Source: CAYQVO01 sp964421085
GTDB taxonomy: Bacteria > Bdellovibrionota_C > UBA2361 > CAYQVO01
Assembly: GCA_964421085.1 (NCBI GenBank)
Contig: CAYQVO010000020.1
Location: forward strand, 1 to 57,977
DNA: 57,977 nucleotides
Reading direction: 5' to 3'
A model generated the notes under the pieces. That model worked only from the letters and a program-made list of their open reading frames with translations, searched no databases and had not been told where the DNA came from. The translations under genes and the position numbers were made by a program. How positions within the stretch are numbered: position 1 is the stretch's first letter; every line of letters begins with the position of its first letter. This document shows positions 26,545 through 35,142 of this stretch, one piece after another.

Positions 26545-27732
26545 CTACACTGCAGCCTTCACGGCTGTCCGCATCTGCTTTTCCTGCATCTCCATGCTTT
26601 CGACGAGCTTGAACTGCGAGCGGCACCTGTCGAGGTTGTGGGACGGCCGGTTAATGCGGTAATAGGTATCGCCTCCGAGATAATCAGTGAGAAAACGCAG
26701 GCCCATCGTAAATGCAAGGACACGCGGGGCGATGTGAAGAACGTCTGCCTCATCGGGGGTGATGCCGTCACCGATTCCCGCCACAAAGCCTGCCACCAGA
26801 GCCTCGAAAAAACGGATATCCATCGCAATCTTTGAAAGGTCCTGTTCATCTTCCGCAGTATGGGAACTTGCCGTCCGGACAAGGTCTCCGAAATCATAGA
26901 GATTGGAGCCGGGCATTACCGTATCGAGATCCACTACGCACTTCCCCCGGCCCGTAAGGCGGCTGAACAGCAGATTGTTGAGCTTCATGTCGTTATGCGT
27001 CACTTTCCAGGGGAAAACGCCCGAGTCAAGGCCTCGCATGATTGTGCCTGCCTCTTTTTCGTGGGCAAAGGCGAATTCTATATCCCTCTGAACTTCTGCT
27101 GCGCGTCCCTCGGGATCTTTTTCCACCATCTCGTTGAAGAGGATGAACCGCTTCGGAGTATCTATGAAGTGAGGAATCACAGCATGAAAATCAGCAGGAT
27201 TAAGATCGGAGAGACGCAGGTTGAATACACCGAAGGATCTCGCCGCCTCATAAGCGTGGGCCGCATCGGTGCAGTACTCATAACTCTCGGAACTGCTGAT
27301 GAACTTATAGGTCCGCCAGCAGGATTCGTCGCGGCCGCGCGCATAAAGACCGCCTTCTTTTGTGGGCACGACTTCGAGTGTCGTTTCGTCTGAATCGCCG
27401 CAATGCTCCGCAAGCTTTTTCCGCAAGTGCGCCGTGGCCTTCTCTATATTCCGCATCACCGCATCCACATCTTTGAAGATGCCGGTGTTTATGCATTGAT
27501 GGATAAAGCTTACCGGCCCGGTGTCGGTGAGCCACTCCCCCTTCAGTGTGCGGTGAAGATGTCCTGTTCCGTACGGTGCGACGCTTACCAAGTCTCCCTC
27601 GATGGAGAATAAAGAGAGAACCTCGCGCAGTTCATCGGGGATGCCTCCCTGAATCATCGTCACTTCGCTATCTGCATCGTCAACAATCAACGGTTCGTCA
27701 ATTATAATCTCGGCCAGATTTCCCGTTTCCAT
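26545..27732 (-). CDS. APH/NahK-like sugar phosphotransferase
   Basis: A 395-residue kinase-fold protein of the aminoglycoside phosphotransferase superfamily. Glycine loop PYGTGHLHRT, catalytic Asp in THNDMKLNNLLF and metal Asp in VVDLDTVMPGSNLYDFGD most resemble N-acetylhexosamine 1-kinase (NahK), which phosphorylates GlcNAc or GalNAc at C1. The true substrate is unknown. It precedes oleA by 69 bases on the same strand, suggesting co-transcription. AAGGGG lies just upstream of the ATG. Confidence 0.75.
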   Translation of the reverse strand: METGNLAEIIIDEPLIVDDADSEVTMIQGGIPDELREVLSLFSIEGDLVSVAPYGTGHLHRTLKGEWLTDTGPVSFIHQCINTGIFKDVDAVMRNIEKATAHLRKKLAEHCGDSDETTLEVVPTKEGGLYARGRDESCWRTYKFISSSESYEYCTDAAHAYEAARSFGVFNLRLSDLNPADFHAVIPHFIDTPKRFILFNEMVEKDPEGRAAEVQRDIEFAFAHEKEAGTIMRGLDSGVFPWKVTHNDMKLNNLLFSRLTGRGKCVVDLDTVMPGSNLYDFGDLVRTASSHTAEDEQDLSKIAMDIRFFEALVAGFVAGIGDGITPDEADVLHIAPRVLAFTMGLRFLTDYLGGDTYYRINRPSHNLDRCRSQFKLVESMEMQEKQMRTAVKAAV

Positions 27733-27908
27733 ACTGCCCCTTTTCCCCTGAAAACTTCGGCCAACTATACCAGTTTCATCCTGTATATCGAGCCTTTGGA
27801 GGTTTTATCCTTCTCTTTTATCGACTGTACAAGGGATGACTTTCATCACGTTAACGGCACGGAAGCATAAGAGAAAAAAGTACCCTGGCTTAGCTTTGCC
27901 GCCTTCTC

Positions 27909-27914
27909 TATAAT
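27909..27914 (+). promoter_or_regulatory. Candidate -10 element TATAAT
   Basis: A perfect TATAAT 31 bases ahead of the 27946 start, with GGGAGG ribosome site between them. No good -35 is visible at the usual spacing. The position is right for transcription of the small DUF2007-like gene. Confidence 0.35.
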
Positions 27915-27945
27915 AAATTGCAGTCAACTACCGGGAGGGCCTGGC

Positions 27946-28224
27946 ATGGAAGTCGAAAAATATGTCGTTTTGAGTACGACCACTGAACTCAAGCTGGCCA
28001 GCAGGACGTGCGCGGCTCTCGAACGCGCCAACATTCCGGTCCTGATTGAACATGAACCCTCTTCCGGAGACCAGGGCGGGAAGCTCAACTACAGAATTCT
28101 CGTTCCCCTCCGGTATTCACAGGCGGCGAGACGTATTTCCGACAATGCGCTCATTTCCTTTGAAAATCGCCCAAGCAGCAAGCCGCTGTTCTCGCCGGGC
28201 ATCACCTCGAATACAGTGCACTAA
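27946..28224 (+). CDS. Small protein, DUF2007-like putative signal-transducing protein
   Basis: A 92-residue soluble protein. The pattern LASRTCAALERANIPVLIEHE then NYRILVPLRYSQAARRIS resembles the DUF2007 fold (a small alpha/beta domain that reads 'up-or-down from residue to lens' in other proteins), a weak match from memory. The C-terminal 20 residues are low complexity. It has a strong GGGAGG ribosome site eight bases before the ATG and a clear terminator at its end, so it appears to be a single-gene unit convergent with pgk. Confidence 0.55.
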   Translation: MEVEKYVVLSTTTELKLASRTCAALERANIPVLIEHEPSSGDQGGKLNYRILVPLRYSQAARRISDNALISFENRPSSKPLFSPGITSNTVH

Positions 28225-28274
28225 AATAAACGGGAGGGAGGCGCTTCGCCCGCCCCCGGCAAAACCGTTTATTT
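28224..28274. terminator. Bidirectional terminator between DUF2007-like gene and pgk
   Basis: A perfect 10-base inverted repeat (AAATAAACGG at 28224-28233 and CCGTTTATTT at 28265-28274) encloses a GC-rich inner hairpin (GGCG-CTT-CGCC). The A/T ends give an A-rich arm and T-run in both directions. The outer arms overlap both stop codons, so it can serve the two convergent genes. Confidence 0.6.
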
Positions 28275-29522
28275 ATCGGACAGTGCCGCAACTCCAGGCA
28301 GAGCCTTTCCCTCCAGGAACTCGAGACTTGCGCCGCCGCCGGTGCTGATATGGCTTATCTTGTCCGCAACGCCCATCTTCTTGACCGCAGCCACACTGTC
28401 GCCTCCGCCCACAATGCTCATTGCGCCTGATGATGAAACGGCGCGGGCAACAGCCAGTGTACCGGACGCAAAGGGAGCCATTTCAAACGCCCCCATCGGT
28501 CCGTTCCACACGATTGTCTTTGCTTTCGCAATTTCCGCCGCGAACGATTCGGCGCTCTTCGGACCAATATCCAGAGCCATCCAATCTTCCCTGATGCCTG
28601 CTTCGCCTACGGTCTCACACTGCGCCTCAGCGGTGAAAGAATCCGCTATGATATTGTCGACGGGAAGAAACAGTTTGAGATTTCGTTCAGCTGCTTTTGC
28701 GAGCACATTCTTCGCAACTTCAACCCTGTCCACTTCGACCAGCGATTTTCCAACGGGAAGTCCCTTCGCACGATAAAACGTGTACGCCATCGCGCCGCCG
28801 ATAATCAGAGCATCAACCTTCGGAATGAGGTTGTTGATGACATTTATTTTATCGCTGACTTTTGCACCGCCAAGAATCGCGAGAAACGGCCGCTCCGGAT
28901 TAGAGAGGGCCCTGTCCAGATAGTCGAGTTCTTTCTCCATAAGAAAGCCGGCAAGCCTGTCCTCGAAAAACTTTGCGGCAACAGCGGTCGATCCGTGTGC
29001 CCTGTGGGCCGAGCCGAACGCGTCGTTGACGTAGATGTCGCCGTAGGCCGACAGCTTCTTTGCGAATTCTTCCTGCTTCTTTTTCATTTCCGCCTTTGCC
29101 GCCTTCACTTCGTCTTCCGGCGTTCCTTCAGGCATCTTCACTTTCGCCTCTTCTTCCGGATAGAAACGCGTGTTTTCGAGAAGAAGAAGTTCACCGGGCT
29201 TGAGAGCAGACGCCATCCTCGACGCCTCGTCACCGGCGCAGTCGGGAGCAAACTGAACCGGACGGCCGATGAGTTCGGCGAGTTTCCCGGCCGCAGGTTT
29301 AAGGGAGAACTCCGGATCATACCCGGGCTTTTTTGGCTGTCCCCGGTGGGACATCATGACAATAGAACCGCCCTTTTCCAGGATGTACTTGATAGTGGGC
29401 AGCGTTTCGCTTATGCGCGTATCGTCAGCAACTTTGCCGTCTTTGATAGGCACATTGAAATCGACACGCATGAGAATTCTTTTTCCACTGAGATCCACGT
29501 CTCTGATAGTTTTCTTGTTCAT
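28269..29522 (-). CDS. pgk: Phosphoglycerate kinase
   Basis: A 417-residue cytoplasmic glycolytic enzyme that makes ATP and 3-phosphoglycerate from 1,3-bisphosphoglycerate. Substrate motifs are intact: ILMRVDFNVPIKDG, VMMSHRGQP, ENTRFYPEE and, near the C-terminus, IVGGGDSVAAVKKMG. An insert rich in Lys/Glu (KVKMPEGTPEDEVKAAKAEM) follows the ENTRF segment and is longer than in many homologues. It lies 80 bases after gap with a strong hairpin between them. Confidence 0.96.
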   Translation of the reverse strand: MNKKTIRDVDLSGKRILMRVDFNVPIKDGKVADDTRISETLPTIKYILEKGGSIVMMSHRGQPKKPGYDPEFSLKPAAGKLAELIGRPVQFAPDCAGDEASRMASALKPGELLLLENTRFYPEEEAKVKMPEGTPEDEVKAAKAEMKKKQEEFAKKLSAYGDIYVNDAFGSAHRAHGSTAVAAKFFEDRLAGFLMEKELDYLDRALSNPERPFLAILGGAKVSDKINVINNLIPKVDALIIGGAMAYTFYRAKGLPVGKSLVEVDRVEVAKNVLAKAAERNLKLFLPVDNIIADSFTAEAQCETVGEAGIREDWMALDIGPKSAESFAAEIAKAKTIVWNGPMGAFEMAPFASGTLAVARAVSSSGAMSIVGGGDSVAAVKKMGVADKISHISTGGGASLEFLEGKALPGVAALSDK

Positions 29523-29564
29523 ATTCGCTCCTCTGGTGATAGCGCGGAGATCGTGCGAAATTCA

Positions 29565-29588
29565 GGGGACGCCCCGTGGAGCGTCCCC
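29565..29588. promoter_or_regulatory. Perfect 8-bp hairpin between gap and pgk
   Basis: GGGGACGC and GCGTCCCC flank an eight-base loop, in the intergenic space of the gap-pgk pair. There is no T-run on the gene strand after it, so an RNA stability or processing element is likelier than a terminator. Confidence 0.5.
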
Positions 29589-29602
29589 ATGGAAGGTTCT
29601 TG

Positions 29603-30607
29603 TTATCCGACCTTCGCCATATGTGAAATGAGGTCGAGAACCTTGCAGGAATAACCCCATTCGTTGTCGTACCATGCCACAAGCTTCACGAATGTGTCGC
29701 TGAGTGCAATGCCGGCCTTTGCGTCGAAAACGCTTGTGCATGACTCGCCGATAAAGTCGGTTGAAACAACATCCTCTTCGGTGTAGCCGAGAATTCCCTT
29801 GAGTGACGTTTCCGAGGCTTTCTTCATTGCCGCCTTGATCTCGTCATACTTCGCGGGTTTCGCGAGCCGGCAGGTAAGGTCAACGACTGAAACATCAAGC
29901 GTCGGAACGCGGAAAGCCATACCGGTAAGTTTGCCGTTCAGATCGGGAATCACCTTCCCCACTGCTTTTGCCGCGCCCGTGCTCGAGGGAATGATGTTGC
30001 TGCCTGCTGCACGTCCGCCGCGCCAGTCCTTCTTCGAAGGACCATCAACAGTCTTCTGCGTCGCGGTAGCGGCGTGAACGGTTGTCATCAACGCTTCGAG
30101 AATTCCCCAGTTATCGTGAACCACCTTTGCAAGAGGCGCAAGACAGTTCGTGGTGCAGGAAGCATTGGAGACGATGTTCATCTCCTTCTTGTAGTTGTTT
30201 TCGTTTACTCCCATTACGAACATCGGAGCGTCTTTCGAAGGAGCTGATATGACAACTTTCTTCGCGCCGGCCGCGAGATGTGCGTTCGCCTTCTCTATTT
30301 CCGTAAACACGCCTGTCGATTCGACGATGTAGTCCGCACCCCATGTTCCCCAGGGAATCTCCTCGGGCTTCATGGCGGCCGCAACGTTGATCTCTTTGCC
30401 ATTAACTATGAACTTGCCGTTACGGGCTTCGGCTGTGCCTTTGAAGCGGCCATGCACCGAATCAAACTTCAGCATGTAGACCATGTATTCGAGATCAATG
30501 AAGGGATCATTGATACCGACAACAGTAATGTCCGGATGATTCACAGCGGCACGAAAAACAAGCCGTCCGATTCGACCAAAGCCATTAATTCCAATCTTGA
30601 TCGCCAT
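29603..30607 (-). CDS. gap: Glyceraldehyde-3-phosphate dehydrogenase
   Basis: A 334-residue GAPDH. The NAD-binding motif INGFGRIGRLVFR is at the N-terminus, catalytic C151 is in SNASCTTNCLAPL, and HAATATQKTVDGPSKKDWRGGR follows. The D-x-E after INDPFIDLEYM suits NAD. It precedes pgk on the same strand. Upstream there is about 220 bases of non-coding sequence to menG; a TATAAG at 30691-30696 (read on the minus strand) with TTGCAC 18 bases ahead is a weak candidate promoter. Confidence 0.97.
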   Translation of the reverse strand: MAIKIGINGFGRIGRLVFRAAVNHPDITVVGINDPFIDLEYMVYMLKFDSVHGRFKGTAEARNGKFIVNGKEINVAAAMKPEEIPWGTWGADYIVESTGVFTEIEKANAHLAAGAKKVVISAPSKDAPMFVMGVNENNYKKEMNIVSNASCTTNCLAPLAKVVHDNWGILEALMTTVHAATATQKTVDGPSKKDWRGGRAAGSNIIPSSTGAAKAVGKVIPDLNGKLTGMAFRVPTLDVSVVDLTCRLAKPAKYDEIKAAMKKASETSLKGILGYTEEDVVSTDFIGESCTSVFDAKAGIALSDTFVKLVAWYDNEWGYSCKVLDLISHMAKVG

Positions 30608-30828
30608 AATTGTTCCCTTTGATATTCAGAAGAAATAAGTTTCGCCCTTCGACAATGCTCAGGGCTGGACGCAAAAAAGCGGCCATCGTTCTTATACACT
30701 CTACAGCGGTCCCAGTGCAAACTTATGCAATCCATTCAACTACCCCGCTCTGCTCCCCTCTCATGGGAGTTCCACAAGGTCTCTGAGACAATGAAATACC
30801 ACATGATCTGGATGAAGCGGCGATGATT

Positions 30829-31497
30829 TCAGTCACTTACAGAGACAATGTAGAGCCACGCAACGCCGAACGTCAGGGGTCGAATCTTTTCGACAGTATA
30901 GCCGGCCCTCTCCATGATCCCTCCGAACTCTTCTCCGGAGGGGAAAGAAAGCGCTGTGTTTTTCAGGTACGAATAGGCCCTTCTGTTGCCGGAAATCAAC
31001 CCGCCGACAAGCGGCAGCAGAAAACGGGCAAAGATGGGAAAAAGGAACGCAGGAACAGCGCCTGATGGTTGCCCAAGCTCCAGAATGTACAGACTCCCCC
31101 GGAGTACACGGCGAATTTCTTTGAGAGCCTCCTCGACGTTTCTGAAATTCCGCACACCGAATGCGATTGTAACAGCATCAACACTGTTCTCTTTAAGGGG
31201 CAGCGCGTGAACATCCGCGAGGACGAACTTCACCCGATCGAGGACCTTCCTGTCGAGATTTTTCCTGCCCCGCTCAATCATCGGGGCGCAAATGTCGGCA
31301 GCAATCAGGTTCTCCGCGGCAGATGCAAGCGATGGAAGAAGCGACCCTGTCCCGGTGCACAGGTCGAGAACGGCATCACATCCTTTCCCCGTAACCGCCT
31401 TCACGAGGGCCCGGCGCCAGAGCCTGTGAATTCCAAAGCTCAGCACGTCATTGAGAAGATCGTAGTGCCGGGCGATAGCGGCAAACATATCGCGCAT
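30829..31497 (-). CDS. menG: Demethylmenaquinone/ubiquinone methyltransferase MenG/UbiE
   Basis: A 222-residue class-I SAM methyltransferase of the UbiE/MenG type, the last step of menaquinone synthesis or the C-methylation of ubiquinone. The N-terminal signature MFAAIARHYDLLNDVLSFG, SAM loop LDLCTGTGSLLP and VTIAFGVRNFRNVEEALKEI are diagnostic. The ATG directly precedes RDMF, with no better upstream start seen. The 220 bases after it, toward gap, hold no gene. A membrane protein gene is transcribed divergently. Which quinone it serves cannot be told here. Confidence 0.92.
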   Translation of the reverse strand: MRDMFAAIARHYDLLNDVLSFGIHRLWRRALVKAVTGKGCDAVLDLCTGTGSLLPSLASAAENLIAADICAPMIERGRKNLDRKVLDRVKFVLADVHALPLKENSVDAVTIAFGVRNFRNVEEALKEIRRVLRGSLYILELGQPSGAVPAFLFPIFARFLLPLVGGLISGNRRAYSYLKNTALSFPSGEEFGGIMERAGYTVEKIRPLTFGVAWLYIVSVSD

Positions 31498-31582
31498 CGC
31501 GGAAATTTCGCGGCTCTTTTCGATGCCCTCTGTATTTAAAGATTCCCGTGACAGCGCAGTAGTTCCGTGAAATCATACCAGA

Positions 31583-32362
31583 ATGCGTTATATGCCATCT
31601 GTCGCGGCGATTCGCAAGATTGCGTCGGTATTCATTCCTCTCAGCGTATTTATGTCGCCGTTTCTCCTCGTGAGTGCTGAATGGCGGCCATCAATCATCA
31701 ATCCTCTGATTAAGAATTACACCGTTGTTCTTGTCGTGCTTGCGCTGTGGAACCTCTTTCTTTCCGCCACCGGCCTCTTCATTGCAGGAGGAAAAAAACA
31801 GGCCCGCTCGAAATTCCGGTATGCGCTGGAGCTGCTGCTCGTTGTCATAACCGGCATTGCTGCTCTCATTGCGATTCACTTTCTGAGACAAAGATTTTCC
31901 CCGGTTATGTTTTATCTCACTCTCGCTTCCGCGGGCTTCCTGAGTCTTGAATTCGCGATGTTTCTCAGGGAAAAAGCGGGCCCTGCCCTGCTGATGCGAT
32001 TTCTTTTCCTCAACTGCCTGTGTGCACTCGGATTTCAAATTTCAGTTCCCGGATTCAACTGGCAGCTTCTTATTTTCAGCATCGCGGTTTCAGCCCAGGC
32101 CTCTTCCATCCACCTGAAGAAATATACAGAAAAGGAGCCTGTCCATCCTTTAATGCAGCGCCTCCTCGAGGTCTCGGTATTCACGGGACCATTGATTGTC
32201 GGGTTGCTCGCGCTCCTGGGGGGCATTCTTGTCAAATACCTCCTCGTATATATCCTTCTGCCCCTTGCTTCGATGGTTGTAAAGGAGACTTACAGACCGC
32301 GGACCATCGCCGCTTTTTACTGGGTGTTCATGCTGATTCTTCTTATTGTGAGATTGTTGTAG
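31583..32362 (+). CDS. Polytopic membrane protein of unknown function
   Basis: A 259-residue protein with roughly seven to eight hydrophobic segments (first SVFIPLSVFMSPFLLVS, last YWVFMLILLIVRLL). It recalls a small UbiA-type prenyltransferase in size and its place beside menG, but no NDxxD or DxxxD motif is present, so I do not assign it. A positively charged loop (GGKKQARSKFRY) follows the second segment. It starts 85 bases from menG, divergently, and may share its promoter region. Confidence 0.6.
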   Translation: MRYMPSVAAIRKIASVFIPLSVFMSPFLLVSAEWRPSIINPLIKNYTVVLVVLALWNLFLSATGLFIAGGKKQARSKFRYALELLLVVITGIAALIAIHFLRQRFSPVMFYLTLASAGFLSLEFAMFLREKAGPALLMRFLFLNCLCALGFQISVPGFNWQLLIFSIAVSAQASSIHLKKYTEKEPVHPLMQRLLEVSVFTGPLIVGLLALLGGILVKYLLVYILLPLASMVVKETYRPRTIAAFYWVFMLILLIVRLL

Positions 32363-32474
32363 AACCTGAGAGCGGCAATGCGAAGGCGAAAGACCTCGTC
32401 ATTGTGCTCCTGTGCAAAGCTGGTATACTTCCTGCGCGCCTCGGAAAAAATCACAACGACAACAGGGCCCGCAC

Positions 32475-33293
32475 ATGAAAGGACTTTTTTTGTTCCTCTC
32501 GATACTTCTCATTCCGTCGATAGTCATCGGCGGACCAAAGACCGAAAAGGCAAAACTGAAAACATCCGCACCATCACAGAAACATCCTTCAAAGGCTGCG
32601 CCGCCCGTAATCAACAAAGCCTCGCTTGAGCTCAACGAGGAGGGTTCAAAAGCGATGCAGGCGAAAGATTTCGTCAAAGCCGAATCCCTCTTTCGCGATG
32701 CGCTCAGGACAGATCCGAAGAACATAACCGCTGTTTTCAATCTTGCAGGCGCCTGCCTGATGAACACGAAAAATGATGAAGCCATCCAGCTGCTGAAGGG
32801 TTACATAACAGAATATCCCCGCGATCCCGGCCTTTATTCGAGACTCGGCGAAGCGTACTTCAGCGGTAAAGACCTGCCCAACGCAGAAGAAAATTTCAGG
32901 AAAGCTCTCGAAATTTTCCCTGCCTATCCCGGCGCCGCAGCAAAACTCGGCACAGTCTACGCGCTCCAGCAGAAATTCCCGGAAGCTGAAGAGACTTTCC
33001 TTGCCGCAGTGGAGCAGGACCCGAGAAACGCCGAACTCCTTTCCAATCTCGCCGGCATCTTCCTCGCGAACGGAAAACCGCGCGAAGCAGTCAGTACAGC
33101 CAGGCGCGCTCTTCATGTGAAGCCTTCGAGCGATGTGTATGTGACGATGGGCCTTGCTTACGAGACATTGAAGGAATATGACAAGGCAGTTATCTCGCTG
33201 CAGCGTGCGGTGGACCTCGGTGACACGCGGGAGGACCTTCATGAGAAGATTGAGCTGATGAAAGGGCTCGATTCGGGGACCCCTGTTCCGTAA
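32475..33293 (+). CDS. Exported TPR-repeat protein
   Basis: A 272-residue protein with a signal peptide (GLFLFLSILLIPSIVIGG), chosen as start because the 21 residues upstream in frame look artefactual. Four to five TPR motifs span about 60-260 (ALRTDPKNITAVFNLAGACL, RLGEAYFSGKDLPNAEENFR, KLGTVYALQQKFPEAEETFL, NLAGIFLANGKPREA). It is probably periplasmic and a protein-interaction scaffold. The ribosome site is weak. A scaffold gap follows 19 bases after the stop. Confidence 0.8.
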   Translation: MKGLFLFLSILLIPSIVIGGPKTEKAKLKTSAPSQKHPSKAAPPVINKASLELNEEGSKAMQAKDFVKAESLFRDALRTDPKNITAVFNLAGACLMNTKNDEAIQLLKGYITEYPRDPGLYSRLGEAYFSGKDLPNAEENFRKALEIFPAYPGAAAKLGTVYALQQKFPEAEETFLAAVEQDPRNAELLSNLAGIFLANGKPREAVSTARRALHVKPSSDVYVTMGLAYETLKEYDKAVISLQRAVDLGDTREDLHEKIELMKGLDSGTPVP

Positions 33294-33312
33294 TTACTTC
33301 AGCTCCATGAAT

Positions 33313-33322
33313 NNNNNNNNNN
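33313..33322. other. Assembly gap (10 N), intergenic
   Basis: Placeholder Ns between the TPR gene and the sppA stop. What is missing is unknown, so the two genes need not be true neighbours. Confidence 0.99.
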
Positions 33323-33329
33323 CGGCCTC

Positions 33330-34247
33330 TTACGGCCACATAAGATACTTCAGCTGAGACTGGCGGCTGAAAATTCCCGGGATTGAACTGATACTCTCCA
33401 GCGCCTCCCGAAGCTCCGCGAACCTGTCACGGGGGTAATAAAGATGGGGGATTTCGGTGTCCTTCAGCGGCTCACCCGCAATTTCAAATACGGCCCGGGC
33501 GGCATCGTACGTCCCGCCGAAAGCATCAATCAGTTTGAGTTCCTTCGCCTGCGAGCCCATGATCAGCCGGCCGTCTGCGAACTTCCGGACTTCTCCTTCG
33601 GGGATTTTTCTGCTCTCGATTACCGCCCTGATGAAATCCTCCTGGACACGCTCTATGGTCGATTGAAGAAATGCACGCTCCTCTTCCGTCATAGGCCGGA
33701 ACATGTTTCCGACATCCTTGAGTTCGCCGCTCTTAATCGTCACAAAACTTACACCTGCCCAGTCGACGAGTCTTTGCAGATTGGGAAGCTGCATGATCAC
33801 GCCGATTGATCCGGTCATTGTCCCCGGTTCAGCGAAGATCCTGGAGCCGCCAAGCGAACTATAAAGCCCCCCTGATGCAGCGACCGCCCCCATCGAGACG
33901 ACCACAGGCTTCTTTGGATTGCGCGCATTAAGGGTCCTGACTGCGTCGTATATTTCCTGGGACGGACCCACTGCGCCGCCTGGAGAATTGACGCGGAGAA
34001 CCGTGCCCTTGACCTTCGGGTTCTCCGCCTGCCTGTACAGTTCCTTTATTGTCCCCTTTGAATCCAGAATCTCTCCTTCGAGTTCCACAACTGCCACCGT
34101 TTTTTTGCGGGAAGGAATGCCTTCAGACATGAGTCCTCCGGCAAGTGCCGCCACCATGCCGAGAATGACGGGCACAATTATGAACAGCAGGATGAAGATT
34201 GTCAGTAGCTTTGCTAGCCAGATGAAGTATTCTCTCATGCCGCGCAT
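33330..34247 (-). CDS. sppA: Signal peptide peptidase SppA (short form)
   Basis: A 305-residue membrane protease that degrades cleaved signal peptides. One N-terminal anchor (LTIFILLFIIVPVILGM) precedes the ClpP-like domain. The Ser-Lys dyad is S125 (VAASGGLYS) and K177 (SGELKDVGN); the 52-residue spacing equals that of the Bacillus enzyme. It is the single-domain form, half the size of the E. coli protein. The first ATG overlaps dapF by 13 bases; an ATG three codons later gives an exact ATGA overlap. Confidence 0.93.
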   Translation of the reverse strand: MRGMREYFIWLAKLLTIFILLFIIVPVILGMVAALAGGLMSEGIPSRKKTVAVVELEGEILDSKGTIKELYRQAENPKVKGTVLRVNSPGGAVGPSQEIYDAVRTLNARNPKKPVVVSMGAVAASGGLYSSLGGSRIFAEPGTMTGSIGVIMQLPNLQRLVDWAGVSFVTIKSGELKDVGNMFRPMTEEERAFLQSTIERVQEDFIRAVIESRKIPEGEVRKFADGRLIMGSQAKELKLIDAFGGTYDAARAVFEIAGEPLKDTEIPHLYYPRDRFAELREALESISSIPGIFSRQSQLKYLMWP

Positions 34248-35059
34248 TCTTGCACGATTCGGCTGGAATCTACAGAACCTTTAAAAACACACCGGGCGGA
34301 CCCGTTCTGAACCAGCCTTCCACCCGCCCTTGTCACAGAAATGGCCCCCCCGGGCATTTTCACCCGCACGTCTTCGTCGAATATATCCCGGTGCTGCCCT
34401 GCAGCGACAACGGCAGCGGCCCCGGTCCCGCAGGCGAGCGTTTCGCCGGCGCCTCTTTCCCAGATCCTGACTTCGACGCTCGAACGCGAGGTCGCATGTG
34501 CCAGGTCGAAGCTCACTGTTTCAGAAAACGCGCCGCTTTTTTCGACAAGCGGCCCGAACGTCGACAGAGGAAAGTCCGGGACATTGTCGACAAACGTCAC
34601 GCAGTGGGGCGTGCCCGTATCAACGAGCACGCCGTCGAAAACCCGGCCCGCAACTTTTACTCTCTTCTCTGAATCAAGGATGCGCGGATAATCGAAGAAC
34701 GTCCGGATTGCACTCCCGGTGATTTCGCACTCAGCCGTGCCGGAGTCCATTTCAACGGTAATCCTGTCTGAATGCCCATCCGCCCCCTCGCAGGCATGAA
34801 GATATTTCGCGGCACATCGGACGCCATTTCCGCAGACATCTCTCGAGCCATCGGGGTTGAAGAAGACCATACGGACTGACGATTTCTCCGAACTCTCGAG
34901 AATTATCAGTCCGTCACTCCCGATACCGAAATGACGATCGCACAGAACCAGGGCTGCCCGGGGATAGTCAGACTGCGCAAGGAAAGGCTTTTCCCTGTTG
35001 TCGATGAGCACGAAATCGTGGCCAGTGCTCTGGACTTTCGTGAAGGTGAGAGTTTTCAT
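34235..35059 (-). CDS. dapF: Diaminopimelate epimerase
   Basis: A 274-residue enzyme converting LL- to meso-diaminopimelate for lysine and peptidoglycan. Both catalytic cysteines are present: C76 in GSRDVCGNGVRC and C210 in ETLACGTGAAAV. The gene overlaps sppA downstream, implying joint translation. Its presence with alanine racemase supports a DAP-type cell wall. Confidence 0.95.
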   Translation of the reverse strand: MKTLTFTKVQSTGHDFVLIDNREKPFLAQSDYPRAALVLCDRHFGIGSDGLIILESSEKSSVRMVFFNPDGSRDVCGNGVRCAAKYLHACEGADGHSDRITVEMDSGTAECEITGSAIRTFFDYPRILDSEKRVKVAGRVFDGVLVDTGTPHCVTFVDNVPDFPLSTFGPLVEKSGAFSETVSFDLAHATSRSSVEVRIWERGAGETLACGTGAAAVVAAGQHRDIFDEDVRVKMPGGAISVTRAGGRLVQNGSARCVFKGSVDSSRIVQECAA

Positions 35060-35142
35060 CCGGCCCCTGCATTAACTGGCGAGATCGGTAAGGACCCGCG
35101 CTTCCCTTCCGCAAAAGCAGGTCGAAAGTGTGACGCGCGCAA

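Noticed and set aside
30691..30720. Promoter for gap (TATAAG with TTGCAC)
   Set aside because: The -35 matches consensus at only three positions; kept as a remark, not a feature.
31583..32362. UbiA-type prenyltransferase for the gene beside menG
   Set aside because: No Asp-rich motifs, so only membrane protein can be supported.
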